Positions 36,115-46,301 of a stretch of DNA of 64,000 nt are shown here, piece after piece; the stretch's first letter is position 1; each line of letters begins with the position of its first letter. Below the pieces are notes generated by a model that was not told the DNA's origin, made no database searches, and saw only the letters and a program-made list of their open reading frames with translations. The position numbers and the translations under genes were made by a program. The stretch comes from Annona cherimola (lineage: Eukaryota > Streptophyta > Magnoliopsida > Magnoliales > Annonaceae): the NCBI GenBank assembly GCA_030490835.1, contig CM059972.1, positions 52,805,563-52,869,562 on the forward strand. Direction: 5' to 3'.

Positions 36115-36916
36115 TTCCAAGTCGATTCAGGCATCGACTTAGGCCAAGTCGATCCCCAAGTCGACTCCAGCAACGACTTCAAAATGTCATTTTCGTCCAG
36201 CGTTGAAATCGGGGAGCAAACATGCCGAAGTCGCAAATGAAGTCGACTCCGCATGCGACTTGGGCGAAGTCACAGACCAAGTCGACTCCAGCATCGACTT
36301 CAAACATAATTTTCTGTCCAGCGTTGAAATGGGGACGAGAGCTGCCGAAGTCGCAGCCCAAGTCGACTGCGCATGCGACTTGGGTGAAGTCGCAGACCAA
36401 GTCGACTCCAACTTCAACTTCAGACTGACAACACGCGTTTTGAAGAGCTAAGTCACAAACCAAATCGACTCAATGCTCGACTTGAGCAAAATTGAAGACC
36501 AAGTAGACTCAAATATTCGACTTAGGCCAAATGAAGATCAAATCAAATCCAAAGCAAGCAAAGTTGCATGTATTCATCATGGAAAATCAAAATCACACCA
36601 TTCGACTTCTTTTATGCAAACCAAGACTCAAGGGTTCAAGATTCAAGACATGGAGTGTAAAGCAAGAATGAATATACTGAGTTTCAAATTATATAAATCA
36701 AGGGAAGGACAATTAAGCATGAAAAAATTAAGCAATCAATATCATTTCAAAGAAGTTCAAGTTCATTAAGCAAGCACAAAAAGTGAAGTCGCCCCCGAAG
36801 TCGATTTCACCTGCAACTTGGGTCAAGTCCAGGACCAAGTCGACCCGAGGAAGAACTTGAACAAGCTGAGCACAGCCGAAGTCGCACCCGAAGTCGACTC
36901 CACCTGCGACTTGGGT
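36115..36916 (+). repeat. AAGTCG/CGACTT inverted-repeat array in copia U3 (5' LTR)
   Basis: Irregular units of the form CAAGTCG, about ten bases, CGACTTG can each fold into a hairpin, for example AAGTCG at 36240-36245 with CGACTT at 36256-36261. Two blocks, 36115-36491 and 36785-36916, are separated by ordinary AT-rich sequence. GTCGAC is the recurring core. The block lies upstream of TATA, so it is U3 (promoter side in DNA, 3' end of the genomic RNA). Confidence 0.85.
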
Positions 36917-36945
36917 CGCAACGGTAGAAAATTTTTTGAACGTTG

Positions 36946-36960
36946 GCGCATTAAATGCGC
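36946..36960 (+). promoter_or_regulatory. Conserved palindrome upstream of the copia TATA box
   Basis: GCGCATTAAATGCGC, a perfect palindrome about the central A. It is conserved exactly at 39331-39345 and 45277-45291, and sits about 40 bases before TATA in each LTR. Confidence 0.6.
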
Positions 36961-36997
36961 GCCACCTACTTCCAAATGTTCGGATTCCCTCGCCATT

Positions 36998-37006
36998 TAT
37001 ATAAGG
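36998..37006 (+). promoter_or_regulatory. TATA box of copia 5' LTR
   Basis: TATATAAGG; the homologous sites are TATAAATAG (39383) in the solo LTR and TATAAGG (45331) in the 3' LTR. Confidence 0.6.
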
Positions 37007-37589
37007 CATTCAATATGAACGTGGAGGGTAGCTGAAACATCATTAATTGAGCACAACTCTCATCTCTAAGAGCATTAAGTGATCAAGCCAACATCTAGAA
37101 GAAGAACCTTGCTTTCAAACTGCCAAGAGTTGCTCTTTGAATCTTTTAGACTGCTTTACAAGTTCTTCTTTTATTCTCTCTTGTTGTATTAAACTTGATT
37201 TAGTTTGGGAAACTAAGATCAAGTGTCAGCAAAGTAGTGTGTGACTGGAGTGAAACTCGTCACCTACTTGTGTTGTGAGTTGTTGATGCCCCCTAGAGCT
37301 GGAATCTAGAAGAGAGCAGTGGGTCTAGTTGTATTTGTGAAATACATGGTGGAACCCAAGTCACAAGAGGTGTGAGCTTGGAAGAGTGGAATAGGAAAGG
37401 TTGCCCGAACCACTATAAATCTTGTCCATTGATTTATTTCAACTCTTATTATCTTATTTCTTTCCTTTTATTTCATTGAAGGAGATTGAACTAAACCGGG
37501 GTAAAGTTTCTGTTTAAAGTTGAAAAATTTTAAATATCCAATTCACCCCTCCCCTCTTGGGTATTTGCCATTAACTCGGGACCAACAAG

Positions 37590-37601
37590 TGGTATCAGAG
37601 C
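37590..37601 (+). other. Copia primer-binding site (tRNA-iMet)
   Basis: TGGTATCAGAGC two bases after the LTR end; complementary to the 3' end of plant initiator Met tRNA. Confidence 0.85.
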
Positions 37602-38498
37602 AGATCTTTGAGTTTTACCAAAGAGATCTTTTGATATGGCATCCCAATCTACTTCCGTTCCCGCATTTGCCGAAGGCCAATCTTTTTCTAGGCCACCATT
37701 GTTTGATGGGAACAACTTTGGCTATTGGAAGCTACGTATGAAATTACTCATCATGACTACAGATATGGACTCTTTGATTGCGATCCAAGACGGTGTGACT
37801 TTGCCAATTGATGAAAGAGCTTCCAAATGGACCGATGAGGAAGTGAAAACTTTTAAGAGCAACGCTAAGGCAATGAATTCTTTATTTTGTGCTCTTACGG
37901 CCTCTGAATATGATAGAGTATCCTCTTCTTTGAACGCCAAATAAATATGGGATACATTGACATCCATATATGAGGGTACTTCTCAAGTCAAAGGGACAAG
38001 GAGGAATATATTGATCGGAGAATTGGAAGGATTCAAAATGCTAGAAACAGAAAATATTTTTGAAATGTTTGCAAGATTCTCTAAAATTACTAATGCTTTG
38101 AAAGGTCTTGGAAAATCTATCTCCAAATCTGAACAGGTCATGAAGATCCTAAGAGCTCTACCGGAATCTTGGACTCCAAAGATTATTGCAATAGAAGAAG
38201 CCAAGGATCTGAACACGTTGAAGCTAGAAGACCTCATTAGCTCATTAATGTCACATGAGCTAATCAAGAAAAGAAATGAAGATCACCACAAAGGAAAGAG
38301 AGCAATTGAACTAAAAGTTACTCATAATTCGGATGAGTTCACCTCCTCATCTCACAATGATGATGAAGATATTGCTCTATTAACTCGCAAATTTCAAAAG
38401 TTCGTAAGGAAAGAAAAGAACTTCAAAGATTTCAAAGAGAGATCTCGAAAAGAGAAAAAGAAGGAGGTTACAAAGTATTATAGATGCGGCGGTATGAG

Positions 38499-38503
38499 AC
38501 ATA
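38499..38503. repeat. Solo LTR target-site duplication, left (acata)
   Basis: Identical to 40076-40080. Confidence 0.92.
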
Positions 38504-40075
38504 TGTTGGAAACATGAGGAAAACTAGCTAAATCTATGTTTTGATGATTAACAAATCAATTTGAGAAAGTCTTGGCTACTAACAAGTTTGTGAAATGTCT
38601 TAAGGAATATACATTTGAAGAAAATCAAGTTGGAAGGCCAAGTCGTTCCCCAAGTCGACTCAAAGATCGACTTCAAACATGCAGAACGTCCAGAGCTGAA
38701 AACGGAAGAAGGGAAGGTGAAGTCGCAGGCCAAGTCGACTCCACCTGCGACTTGGGTAGCCAAGTCGCAAACGAAGTCGACCTCACCATCGACTTCAGTC
38801 GGGCAAAACCTTCCAGAGTTGAATTCGAAACAGCAGAATGCCGAAGTCGCACCCCAAGTCGACTCCACGTGCGACTTGAGGTGAAGTAGCAGCCGAAGTC
38901 GACTCCGACATCGACTTCGATCGGGCAGAGGCGATTTTTCAGAAGATAAGCTGGAATGCATATTCAAGATGAAATCAAGTCATGAGTCCAATGCGAAGCA
39001 AGGAGGTTGAATCAATCATGCAAGGGTCAAGCTCTTCAAGATTCACAAAGACTACAAGTAAGAGGAGCTATTCCAAAATGAAAATGATTGAAGAAAAACA
39101 CTCTGCAAAGAATCAGAACTTGAATTCGCGAGCAGAAGGTGAAGTCGCACCCCAAGTCGACTCCACCTGCGACTTGGGTGAAGTCGCAAAGCCAAGTTGA
39201 CTTCATGATCGACTTCAAGTGGGCAAAAACTTCCAGTGTTGAAATTGAAGACAGAAGTTCGCGAAGTCGCACCCGAAGTCGACTCCACCTGCGACTTGGG
39301 TCGCAACGGTCGGATTATTTTCGAATGTTGGCGCATTAAATGCGCGCCACCTACTCACTAACGTTCAGATTCCCTCCAAAATTATAAATAGCATTCATGG
39401 TGGACGAGGGAAGTAGTTGAAAAACATTAAGTGAGCATAACTCCTATCTACAAGAGCATTAAAGTGATCAAGCCAATCAAGAGAGGAAGAATTGTGCTTC
39501 AAGTTGCAAGAGCTACATTCAGAAACTTCAAAGCCATCATCTACAAGTTCTTCCCTGCGCTAAATCGTTTCTACACACCTGTAAAGTGTAGTTTACTTTC
39601 ATTGATTATTTGTTTGTATTGAACTTGATTTATCTTGGGTAGCTAAGATCAAGTGATAGCAAAGTAGTGTGTGATTGGAGTGTGACTCATCACCTACTTG
39701 TGCTAGTTGTTGATGCCCCCTAGAGCTAGAATCTAGAAGAGAGCAAGTGGCTCTAGTTGTTGATGCCCCCTAGAGCTTTGAATCTAGAAGAGAGCAAGAG
39801 GCTCTAATTGTATTGAGAGAATACAATAGTGGAACCCAAGTCACAAGGTGTGTGAGCTTGGAAGAGTGGAGTAGGGAGGTTGCCCGAACCACTATAAAAT
39901 CCTTGTCTACTTGCTTTTATTTCTGCTCTCTTTATTACTTTGCTTTCCATTCAGTTTCTTCATTAAAGGGGATTAATTCTACAAGGGGTTAAGTTTTTAA
40001 GTTACCAAAAGAAATTTTTAAGAACCCAATTCACCCCTCCCCTCTTGGGTTTTGCCATCTATTCGGGACCCAACA
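38504..40075 (+). repeat. Solo LTR of a related copia element inside gag
   Basis: TGTTGGAAAC...CCAACA, flanked by acata, with no internal region. It shares the host LTR layout: AAGTCG/CGACTT tracts (38636-38927 and 39139-39305), the GCGCATTAAATGCGC palindrome (39331-39345), TATAAATAG (39383) and the TGATGCCCCCTAGAGCT segment. It is clearly diverged from the host LTRs, so it is a different subfamily member and not a copy of the same insertion. A 50-bp tandem duplication lies in its downstream part. Confidence 0.93.
39705..39805 (+). repeat. 50-bp tandem duplication in the solo copia LTR
   Basis: Two copies starting at 39705 and 39755 (agttgttgatgccccctaga...). The other two copia LTRs have one copy. 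Confidence 0.85.
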
Positions 40076-40080
40076 ACATA
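40076..40080. repeat. Solo LTR target-site duplication, right (acata)
   Basis: Identical to 38499-38503; gag resumes immediately after. Confidence 0.92.
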
Positions 40081-41103
40081 TGCAAGCTCAATGTCCTACA
40101 CCGGAAGAAAGATCAAAGGATCATCATGAAAAGAAGGAAAGATATGAAAGTCGAAAATTCCAAAAGCCTAAGGGAAGAAGAATGTACGTGAATGAAGAAA
40201 CTTCATCAACGAGTAGCTCCTCAACCGATGATTTTGAAGCTGCAAATTGCGCAAGAATATGCGGCATGGCGCGGATTGAGCAAGAAGAAACTTTGAACAC
40301 AACGGAAGTTTTGGAAGAGCAAACCACCTCAACAAAATGCACAAGTATTGAATAGGTAACTACCAAACTTTGTTATTCTCAATCTACTTATTCTTCTATT
40401 CAAGAATGTCTCAAATGTGCTGAATTAGAGGAATTACAACATGCATATGATTCGTTATATGAGGAAATCAAAAAACTAGGAAAAAAATTATCATTAAAGA
40501 GACAACAATGTAATTTCATTATTATTGTAAATGAAAAACTAGCAGAAAGAACAACACAACTGAAAGAAGAAAATGAACTGCTATTGAAAGAAGTAGAAAA
40601 ATTAAAAAAGGAGAATGAATCCTTAAATGAATCATTAAGTAAGTTCTTTAATCCAGGAGAAAGTGTGAAAATATTTCTGAACATGACCTCTCAAAACAAT
40701 AGAAGAGGTCTTGGATACTCCACATTTGAGCAAGGAGAAAGTAACAAATCAAATATGCCAAAACTTTGGAAAAATCAAGCTAAAGCTGCACCTATTTACA
40801 AATCCAAAGGGAAACAAGTTGATTGGACTAGAAGGCCAACATTTGAACCACTACATACTTGGAGGCCTACTCCTAGATTACCAATGGCCTGCAACTTCTG
40901 CAATAAGATGGGTCACAAAATTTATAAATGCAACTTCAAGAAACTGTATGACCATGGCGTAAAATTAGTTTGGGTTCTAAGAAACACAAGATTTGGGCTT
41001 TCAAGAATAGAACAACAAAGATTAAATCAGTTTACTAACCCAAATGGACCCATAAAATGGGTACCAAAGAGATAAGCTTTATCTGCTCATTTTTTAGGTA
41101 TGT

Positions 41104-41640
41104 TTCAAGGCAAAGGCAAACAATGTTTGGTTCATGGATAGTGGTTGCTCAAGGCATATGATTGGAGAAAGAAGTTTATTTCATAAACTCAAGCCTTGCA
41201 ACGATAGAACTGTTGCCTTTGGAAATAATAAAAAAGGTAAAGGAAACATTTATAGTACTTCAAATGCATGTATGGAGGATGTGTTATTTGTTGAAGGACA
41301 CAAGCACAATCTAATGAGTATTAGCCAATTATGTGAGAAAGGATACAAGGTTGTGTTTGAATTATCTATATGCCATGTATTTGATGGAGAACATATCATG
41401 TTTAGCGGAAAAAGACATGGAAATGTATATTTGGTTTCACTTGATGAACTAGATGGTCAATGTCTAATGACCATTGACAATGATCCATGGGTTTGGCATA
41501 AGAGGCTTGGGCATGTAAACATATCAAACATCAAGACCCTATGAAAAAATAATTTGGTAGATGGATTGCCAAAATTGAAATATGACAAAGATAAAATTTG
41601 TAAGGCATGTCAATTGTCAAAACAACCTAAAATGTCTTTC
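41104..41640 (+). pseudogene. Copia protease and pre-integrase zinc region
   Basis: The frame is different from gag. Protease active site is DSGCSRHM (about 41134-41160), the normal copia Asp-Ser-Gly. It continues through MEDVLFVEGHKHNLMSI and the GAG-pre-integrase zinc motif with WHKRLGHVN and CKACQLSKQ. A TGA at 41542-41544 breaks it between the His pair and the Cys pair. The protease would cleave the polyprotein. Confidence 0.85.
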
Positions 41641-42449
41641 TCTACCAAAAAGGAGATTTCCACCACTAGGCCACTTGAATTGCTACACATGGATCTATAT
41701 GGGTCATCCGACATTTTAACCATTGGTGGAAAGAAGTATGTGTTTGTAATAGTTGATGATTTTTCAAGATTCACATGGGTAATTCTCTTTGCTAGCAAAG
41801 ATGAAGCTTTCTCTATGTTTGCAACTTTTGTAAACTTGGTGCAAAATGAAAAACAAAGTACTATTATCTGCACGTAGTTGCAAACATAGTTGATGAGTTT
41901 GAAAATAAACGATTCATAGAATTATGTAATGAAAAAGGAATTCACCACATATTCTCTGCACCAAGAACTCCACAACAAAATGGAGTAGTTAAAAGGAAAA
42001 ATAGAACCATACAAGAGATGGCTAGAATAATGCTAAATGAGAGTAAATTATCAAAGAAATTTTGGAGTGAAGCTGTAAGTACAACTTGTCATGTGTTAAA
42101 CCGAGTTACCATTAGAGCAATCTTGAAAAAGACCCCATATGAGCTATGGAAAGGTAGAAAACCAAATATTTCATATTTTCATGCTTTTGGTTGCACATGT
42201 TATGTTTTGAACAATGGAAAAACCAACTTGGGAAAACTGGATGCTAAGAGTGATGAGGCAATATTCCTTAGTTACTCATCAAATAGCAAAGCATATAGAC
42301 TCTTCAATAAAAGGAACCAAATTGTAGAAGAGTCAATACATGTTGTTTTTGATGAATTTAATCCGTGCTCCAAAAGAAAAGATGATTTAAGTGATGCAAA
42401 TGATATCACAAGTAACCTTAAAAAATTACATGTGAAAAACCAAGAATAA
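41641..42449 (+). pseudogene. Copia integrase (catalytic residues damaged)
   Basis: The core begins RPLELLHMDLYG (first Asp). A frame break and several stops at 41875-41905 destroy the segment with the second Asp. The frame then resumes ENKRFIELCNEKG and PQQNGVVKRKNRT, where the catalytic Glu expected before RKN is Lys. The downstream part is typical copia (FGCTCYVLNN, KAYRLFNKR). As written it could not catalyse integration. Confidence 0.85.
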
Positions 42450-42589
42450 TCCACGGAGGAAAGGGTAAGTGAAGGTAATAATTCCTATAAACCTCCAACT
42501 GATTTAAAGTTTAAAAATTCCCATCCAATTGAGCAAGTTATAGTCAATATTTATGAAGGTGTTAAGACTAGAAGGTCAAAATAAAATAT

Positions 42590-43460
42590 TTGTGGACAAT
42601 ACGCTTTTGTATCCAAAATTGAACTAACCACTATTGACCAAGCTCTTGATGATGAAAACTGGATCATAGCAATGCAAGAGGAATTAAATCAATTTTAAAG
42701 AAACCAAGTTTGGCATCTTGTTCCAAGACCAAAGGATTGTACTATCATTGGCACAAAATGGGTCTTTAGGAACAAATTAGATGAAAGTGGACTTGTGGTG
42801 AGAATCAAAGCTAGACTTGTGGAAAAAGGATACTCACAAGAAGAAGGAATAGACTTTGAGGAATCCTATGCTCCGGTTGCTAGATTAGAAGCCATTCGCA
42901 TTTTACTAGCCTTTGCATCTCACATGAACTTTAAGTTGTTTCAAATGGATGTTAAAAGTGCATTTTTGAAACATTTTGATTATTCAAATTTATGTAGATC
43001 ATATCATTTTTTATGCTACTAATGAGATCATTTGTCAAGAATTTTCTGAGCTTATGCAGAAAGAATTTGAGATGAGTATGATGGGGGAGCTGAATTTCTT
43101 CCTTAGACTACAAATTAAGCGACTAAGTGAATGGATCTTTATAAACTAGTCTAAGTATATCAAAGAAATGTTAAAGAACTTCAGCATGCAAAATAGCAAA
43201 GGGGCAAACACACCTATGAGCTCAACCATTAAAATTGACAAAGATGAGAAAGGAAAACCTGTTGATTTAAAGTTATATAGAAGCATGATAGAATCTTTAT
43301 TATATTTAACTGCTTTTAGACCCGATATACTGCTTAGTGTTTGCATGTGCTCTAGATTTCAATCATGTCCAAAAGAATCACATTTGGTAGTTGTAAAAAG
43401 AATTTTCAGATACTTAGTCGATATTACAAACATAGGACTTAGGACTTTGGTATCCAAAGG
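42590..43460 (+). pseudogene. Copia reverse transcriptase with internal deletion
   Basis: The fingers show WIIAMQEELNQF, a stop, then [25 protein letters not shown] and [13 protein letters not shown]. Motif [10 protein letters not shown] ends at about 42970 and jumps almost directly to the motif C region, which reads YVDH instead of YVDD near 42990. The intervening palm, usually some 80-90 residues in this family, is deleted. Thumb/connection sequence follows (NSKGANTPMS, YRSMIESLLYL), with stops and shifts. Confidence 0.85.
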
Positions 43461-43894
43461 GTTCTAATTTTGATCTAATCAGCTACTCGGATGCGGATTT
43501 TGCCGGTTACAAGGTAGATAGAAAAAGCACTAGTGGAACATGTCCGTTTCTTGGGAACATGTTGGTTTCATGGTTTTCAAGAAAACAAACTAGTGTTGCT
43601 CTATCTACGGCGAAAGTCGAATACATTGCCGCTGGGAGCTGTTGTGCCCAATTGCTTTGGATGAAACAACAACTTAGGGACTATGACATGAATTTTAAAG
43701 ATATACCTATTAGATGTGATAATACTAGTGCAATATGTTTGACTAAAAATCCAGTCTTGCATTCTAGGACCAAGCATATAGACCTAAGACATCATTTTAT
43801 CAGAGAACATGTAGAAAATCATGATATATGTTTGGAATATGTGAAAACAGAAGATCAAATTGCAGATATTTTTACCAAACCTCTAGCAAAATAA
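43461..43894 (+). pseudogene. Copia RNase H
   Basis: SYSDADFAGY, TAKVEYIAAGSC and RCDNTSAICL give the Asp, Glu and Asp expected. It then has the copia tail HSRTKHIDLRHHFIREHV and QIADIFTKPL, ending at TAA. The domain itself is open from 43559; a shift near 43465 separates it from RT. Confidence 0.88.
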
Positions 43895-44300
43895 CCGTTT
43901 TATAAAATTAGAAATGATATGGGCATGATTGAATTAAATTCGGAACAATAAGGTCGGAGAAATGATCTTAAAAAAGTACAAGCTGAGGGGGAGCACAGGT
44001 TCAGGGGGAGCAGCCTCCAACATTCTCAAAGGATTAACCAGCTCTATCTTTATTTTGATCAATTGACAAAAAGGGGGGGAATAAATTAGGATTTGAGTTG
44101 GGTAGATTATACATAAGTTTGCATATGAAAAGTTTGTGAAATATGTAAATGATGAAAATGAAATATGTATGTTAAACTTCAAAATGCAAAAGACTAGTGA
44201 TTATTCTAAAGATACCAAAATAAGATAAAATAGTATGTTTTAAAGACGTTGAAAGGTATACACTCAAATCGGTTTTGTCAATCATCAAAAAGGGGGAGAT
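43895..44300 (+). other. Copia post-pol region and polypurine tract
   Basis: Noncoding. Several GGGGGAG tracts occur (43987, 44003) before the polypurine tract aaaaagggggaga at 44287-44299 that directly adjoins the 3' LTR. There is no env-like ORF, although some SIRE relatives have one here. Confidence 0.8.
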
Positions 44301-45969
44301 TGTTGGAAACATGTGGTAAATAAGCCAAGTCTATGTTTTGATGATTAACAAATCAATTGGAGTAAGTTTTGGTTACTCATATGTTTGTGAAGATGATTAA
44401 AGGATATAGAAATGAAGAAAATGAAGCATGACAGGTCAAGCCGATTTCCAAATCGACTCAGGCATCGACTTAGGCCAAGTCGATCCCCAAGTCGACTCCA
44501 GCAGCGACTTCAAAACGTCATTTTCGTCCAACGTTGAAATCGGGGAGCAAAGCTGCCGAAGTCGTAAATGAAGTTGACTCCTCATGCGACTTGGGCGAAG
44601 TCGCATACCAAGTCGACTCCAGCATCGACTTCAAATATGATTTTCTGTCCAGCGTTGAAATGGGGACGAGAGCTGCCGAAGTCGCAGCCCAAGCCAACTC
44701 CGCATGCGACTTGGGTGAAGTCGCAGACCAAGTCGACTCCAGCTTCGACTTCAGACTGACAGCACGCGTTTTGAAGAGCTAAGTCGCACACCAAGTCGAC
44801 TCAATGCTCGACTTGAGTAAAATTGAAGACCAAGTAGACTCAAATATTTGACTTAGGCCAAATGAAGATCAAATCAAATCCAAAGCAAGCAAAGTTGCAT
44901 GTATTCATCATGGAAAATCAAAATCACACAATTCGACTTCTTTTATGCAAACCAAGACTCAAGGGTTCAAGATTCAAGACATGGAGTGTAAAGCAAGAAT
45001 GAATATACTGAGTTTCAAATGATATAAATCAAGGGAAGGACAATTAAGCATGAAAAAATTAAGCAAGCAACATCATTTCAAAGAAGTTCAAGTTCATTAA
45101 GAAAGCACAGAAAGTGAAGTCGCACCCGAAGTCGACTTCACCTGCGACTTGGGTCAAGTTCAGGACCAAGTCGACCTGAGGAAGAACTTGAACAAGCTGA
45201 GCACAGCCGAAGTCGCACACGAAGTCGACTCCATCTGCGACTTGGGTCGCAACGGTCGAAAATTTTTCAAACTTTGGCGCATTAAATGCGCGCCACCTAC
45301 TTCTGAACGTTCGGATTCCCTCGTCATTTGTATAAGGCATTCAATATGAACGTGGAGGGTAGCTGAAACATCATTGATTGATCACAACTCTCATCTCTAA
45401 GAGCATGTACAACTCTCATCAAGCCAACATCTAGAAGAAGAACCTTGCTTTCAAACTGCCAAGAGCTGCTCGTTGAATCTTTCAGACTGCTTTACAAGTT
45501 CTTCTCTGCGCCAAATCTGCCTCTACACACCAGTAACATGTAGAAACTTTCTTTTATTCTCTCTTATTGTATTGAACTTGATTTAGATTGGGTAACTAAG
45601 ATCGAGTGTAAGCAAAGTAGTGTGTGACTGGAGTGGAACTCGTCACCTACTTGTGCTGTAAGTTGTTGATGCCCCCTAGAGCTGGAATCTTGAAGAGAGC
45701 AATGACTCTAGTTGTATTTGTGAAATACATTGTGGAACCCAAGTCACAAGAGGTATGAGTTTGGAAGATTGGAGTATGGAAGGTTGCCCGAATCACTATT
45801 AATCTTGTCCATTGATTTATTTCAGCTCTTATTATCTTATTGCTTTCCTTTTGTTTCATTGAAGGGGATTGAGCTAAATCGGGGTAAAGTTTCTGTTTAA
45901 AGTTGAAAAATTTTAAAAACCCAATTCGCCCTCCCCTCTTGGGTATTTGCCATTAACTCGGGACCAACA
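44301..45969 (+). repeat. Copia 3' LTR
   Basis: TGTTGGAAAC...CCAACA. AAGTCG/CGACTT tracts at 44436-44814 and 45115-45252, palindrome at 45277-45291, TATAAGG at 45331. It is collinear with the 5' LTR apart from small indels. Confidence 0.93.
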
Positions 45970-45974
45970 GTTAA
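45970..45974. repeat. Copia target-site duplication, right (gttaa)
   Basis: Identical to 35973-35977. Confidence 0.95.
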
Positions 45975-46301
45975 TATAGTAGCCAATTGCCTTCCTATGT
46001 TTTCTTAGTTTAGTTCATAGTTCATTAGATTAGGACTCAGAAAGATTTGCATTGATTATGACTGGATAAGTAGCATTTGGGCCAAGAAATGCATACCTGA
46101 GATTTTTAGGAAGAGGTTTGAGTTCTACCTTTGGTGCTTCTTCCTTTGGAGTCATCGAGGACAGAGGATTGACGTCTGCGTCCAGTTTCTCAGGTGTTGA
46201 GATATCAGCATGTGAGATAGGAAGGTTTCCATCCGAGAGAGCTACATAAGCAGAAAGTTCAGGGTTATCATTTTCAATAGCTGCACCATGAACGATACAT
46301 A
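45975..46301 (-). pseudogene. Athila-type pol, protease-RT linker segment
   Basis: On the minus strand: VELKPLPKNLRYAFLG, TYPVIINANLSES, a stop, then a degenerate LRKHRKAIGYYI just before the copia target site. This is the linker before RT in Athila-lineage pol, so it is the upstream continuation of 33395-35977. The segment normally lying between AIGY and the PKKG motif is absent on both sides of the copia insertion. The fragment is cut on its other side by the family-c LTR at 46302. Confidence 0.8.

Larger units (their letters stand above)
35978..37587 (+). repeat. Copia 5' LTR
   Basis: Ends TGTTGG...CCAACA. U3 holds two tracts dense in AAGTCG/CGACTT (36115-36491 and 36785-36916). A GCGCATTAAATGCGC palindrome is at 36946-36960 and the TATA box at 36998. 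Compared with the 3' LTR it lacks about 45 bases after 37165 (the TCTACACACC...CATGTAG segment, present also in the solo LTR). Many substitutions separate the two LTRs, so the insertion is not recent. Confidence 0.92.
37636..41075 (+). pseudogene. Copia gag (UBN2-type), split by a solo LTR
   Basis: ATG 37636 (MASQSTSVP) starts a UBN2-type Gag: PPLFDGNNFGYWKLRM, LRALPESWTPK, then a lysine-rich stretch. The first zinc knuckle begins YYRCGGMRHM and is interrupted at 38503. The same frame continues after the solo LTR with QAQCP; the first Cys of this knuckle is Tyr. A leucine-rich coiled coil (LKEENELLLKEVEKLKKENE, about 40560-40630) and an intact second knuckle CNFCNKMGHKIYKC follow, ending at TAA 41073-41075. 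In-frame stops occur at 37942 and 40353. Gag would assemble the virus-like particle and package RNA. Confidence 0.88.
35978..45969 (+). mobile_element. Ty1/copia retrotransposon, SIRE/Maximus-like, complete but decayed (about 10 kb)
   Basis: LTRs start TGTTGGAAAC and end CCAACA, with a gttaa target duplication, a tRNA-iMet primer site and a polypurine tract. Gene order is gag, protease, integrase, RT, RNase H, which defines copia. The long Gag with a coiled coil and two zinc knuckles, and integrase wording such as RPLELLHMDLYG and VIVDDFSRFTWV, point to the SIRE/Maximus lineage. A solo LTR of a relative sits in gag. It has stops, an RT deletion and altered catalytic residues. It is inserted in the RT region of the minus-strand Athila-type element. 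Confidence 0.93.

Noticed and set aside
36115..36916. CRISPR-like repeat array or a repetitive protein (VDSxCDLG repeats in several frames)
   Set aside because: Repeats are short, inverted and irregular with no unique spacers of fixed size. The peptide repeats appear in more than one frame and both strands simply because the DNA repeats. The tract lies in an LTR U3.
43895..44286. Env-like ORF in the SIRE-like copia
   Set aside because: The post-pol interval is only about 400 bases and noncoding.
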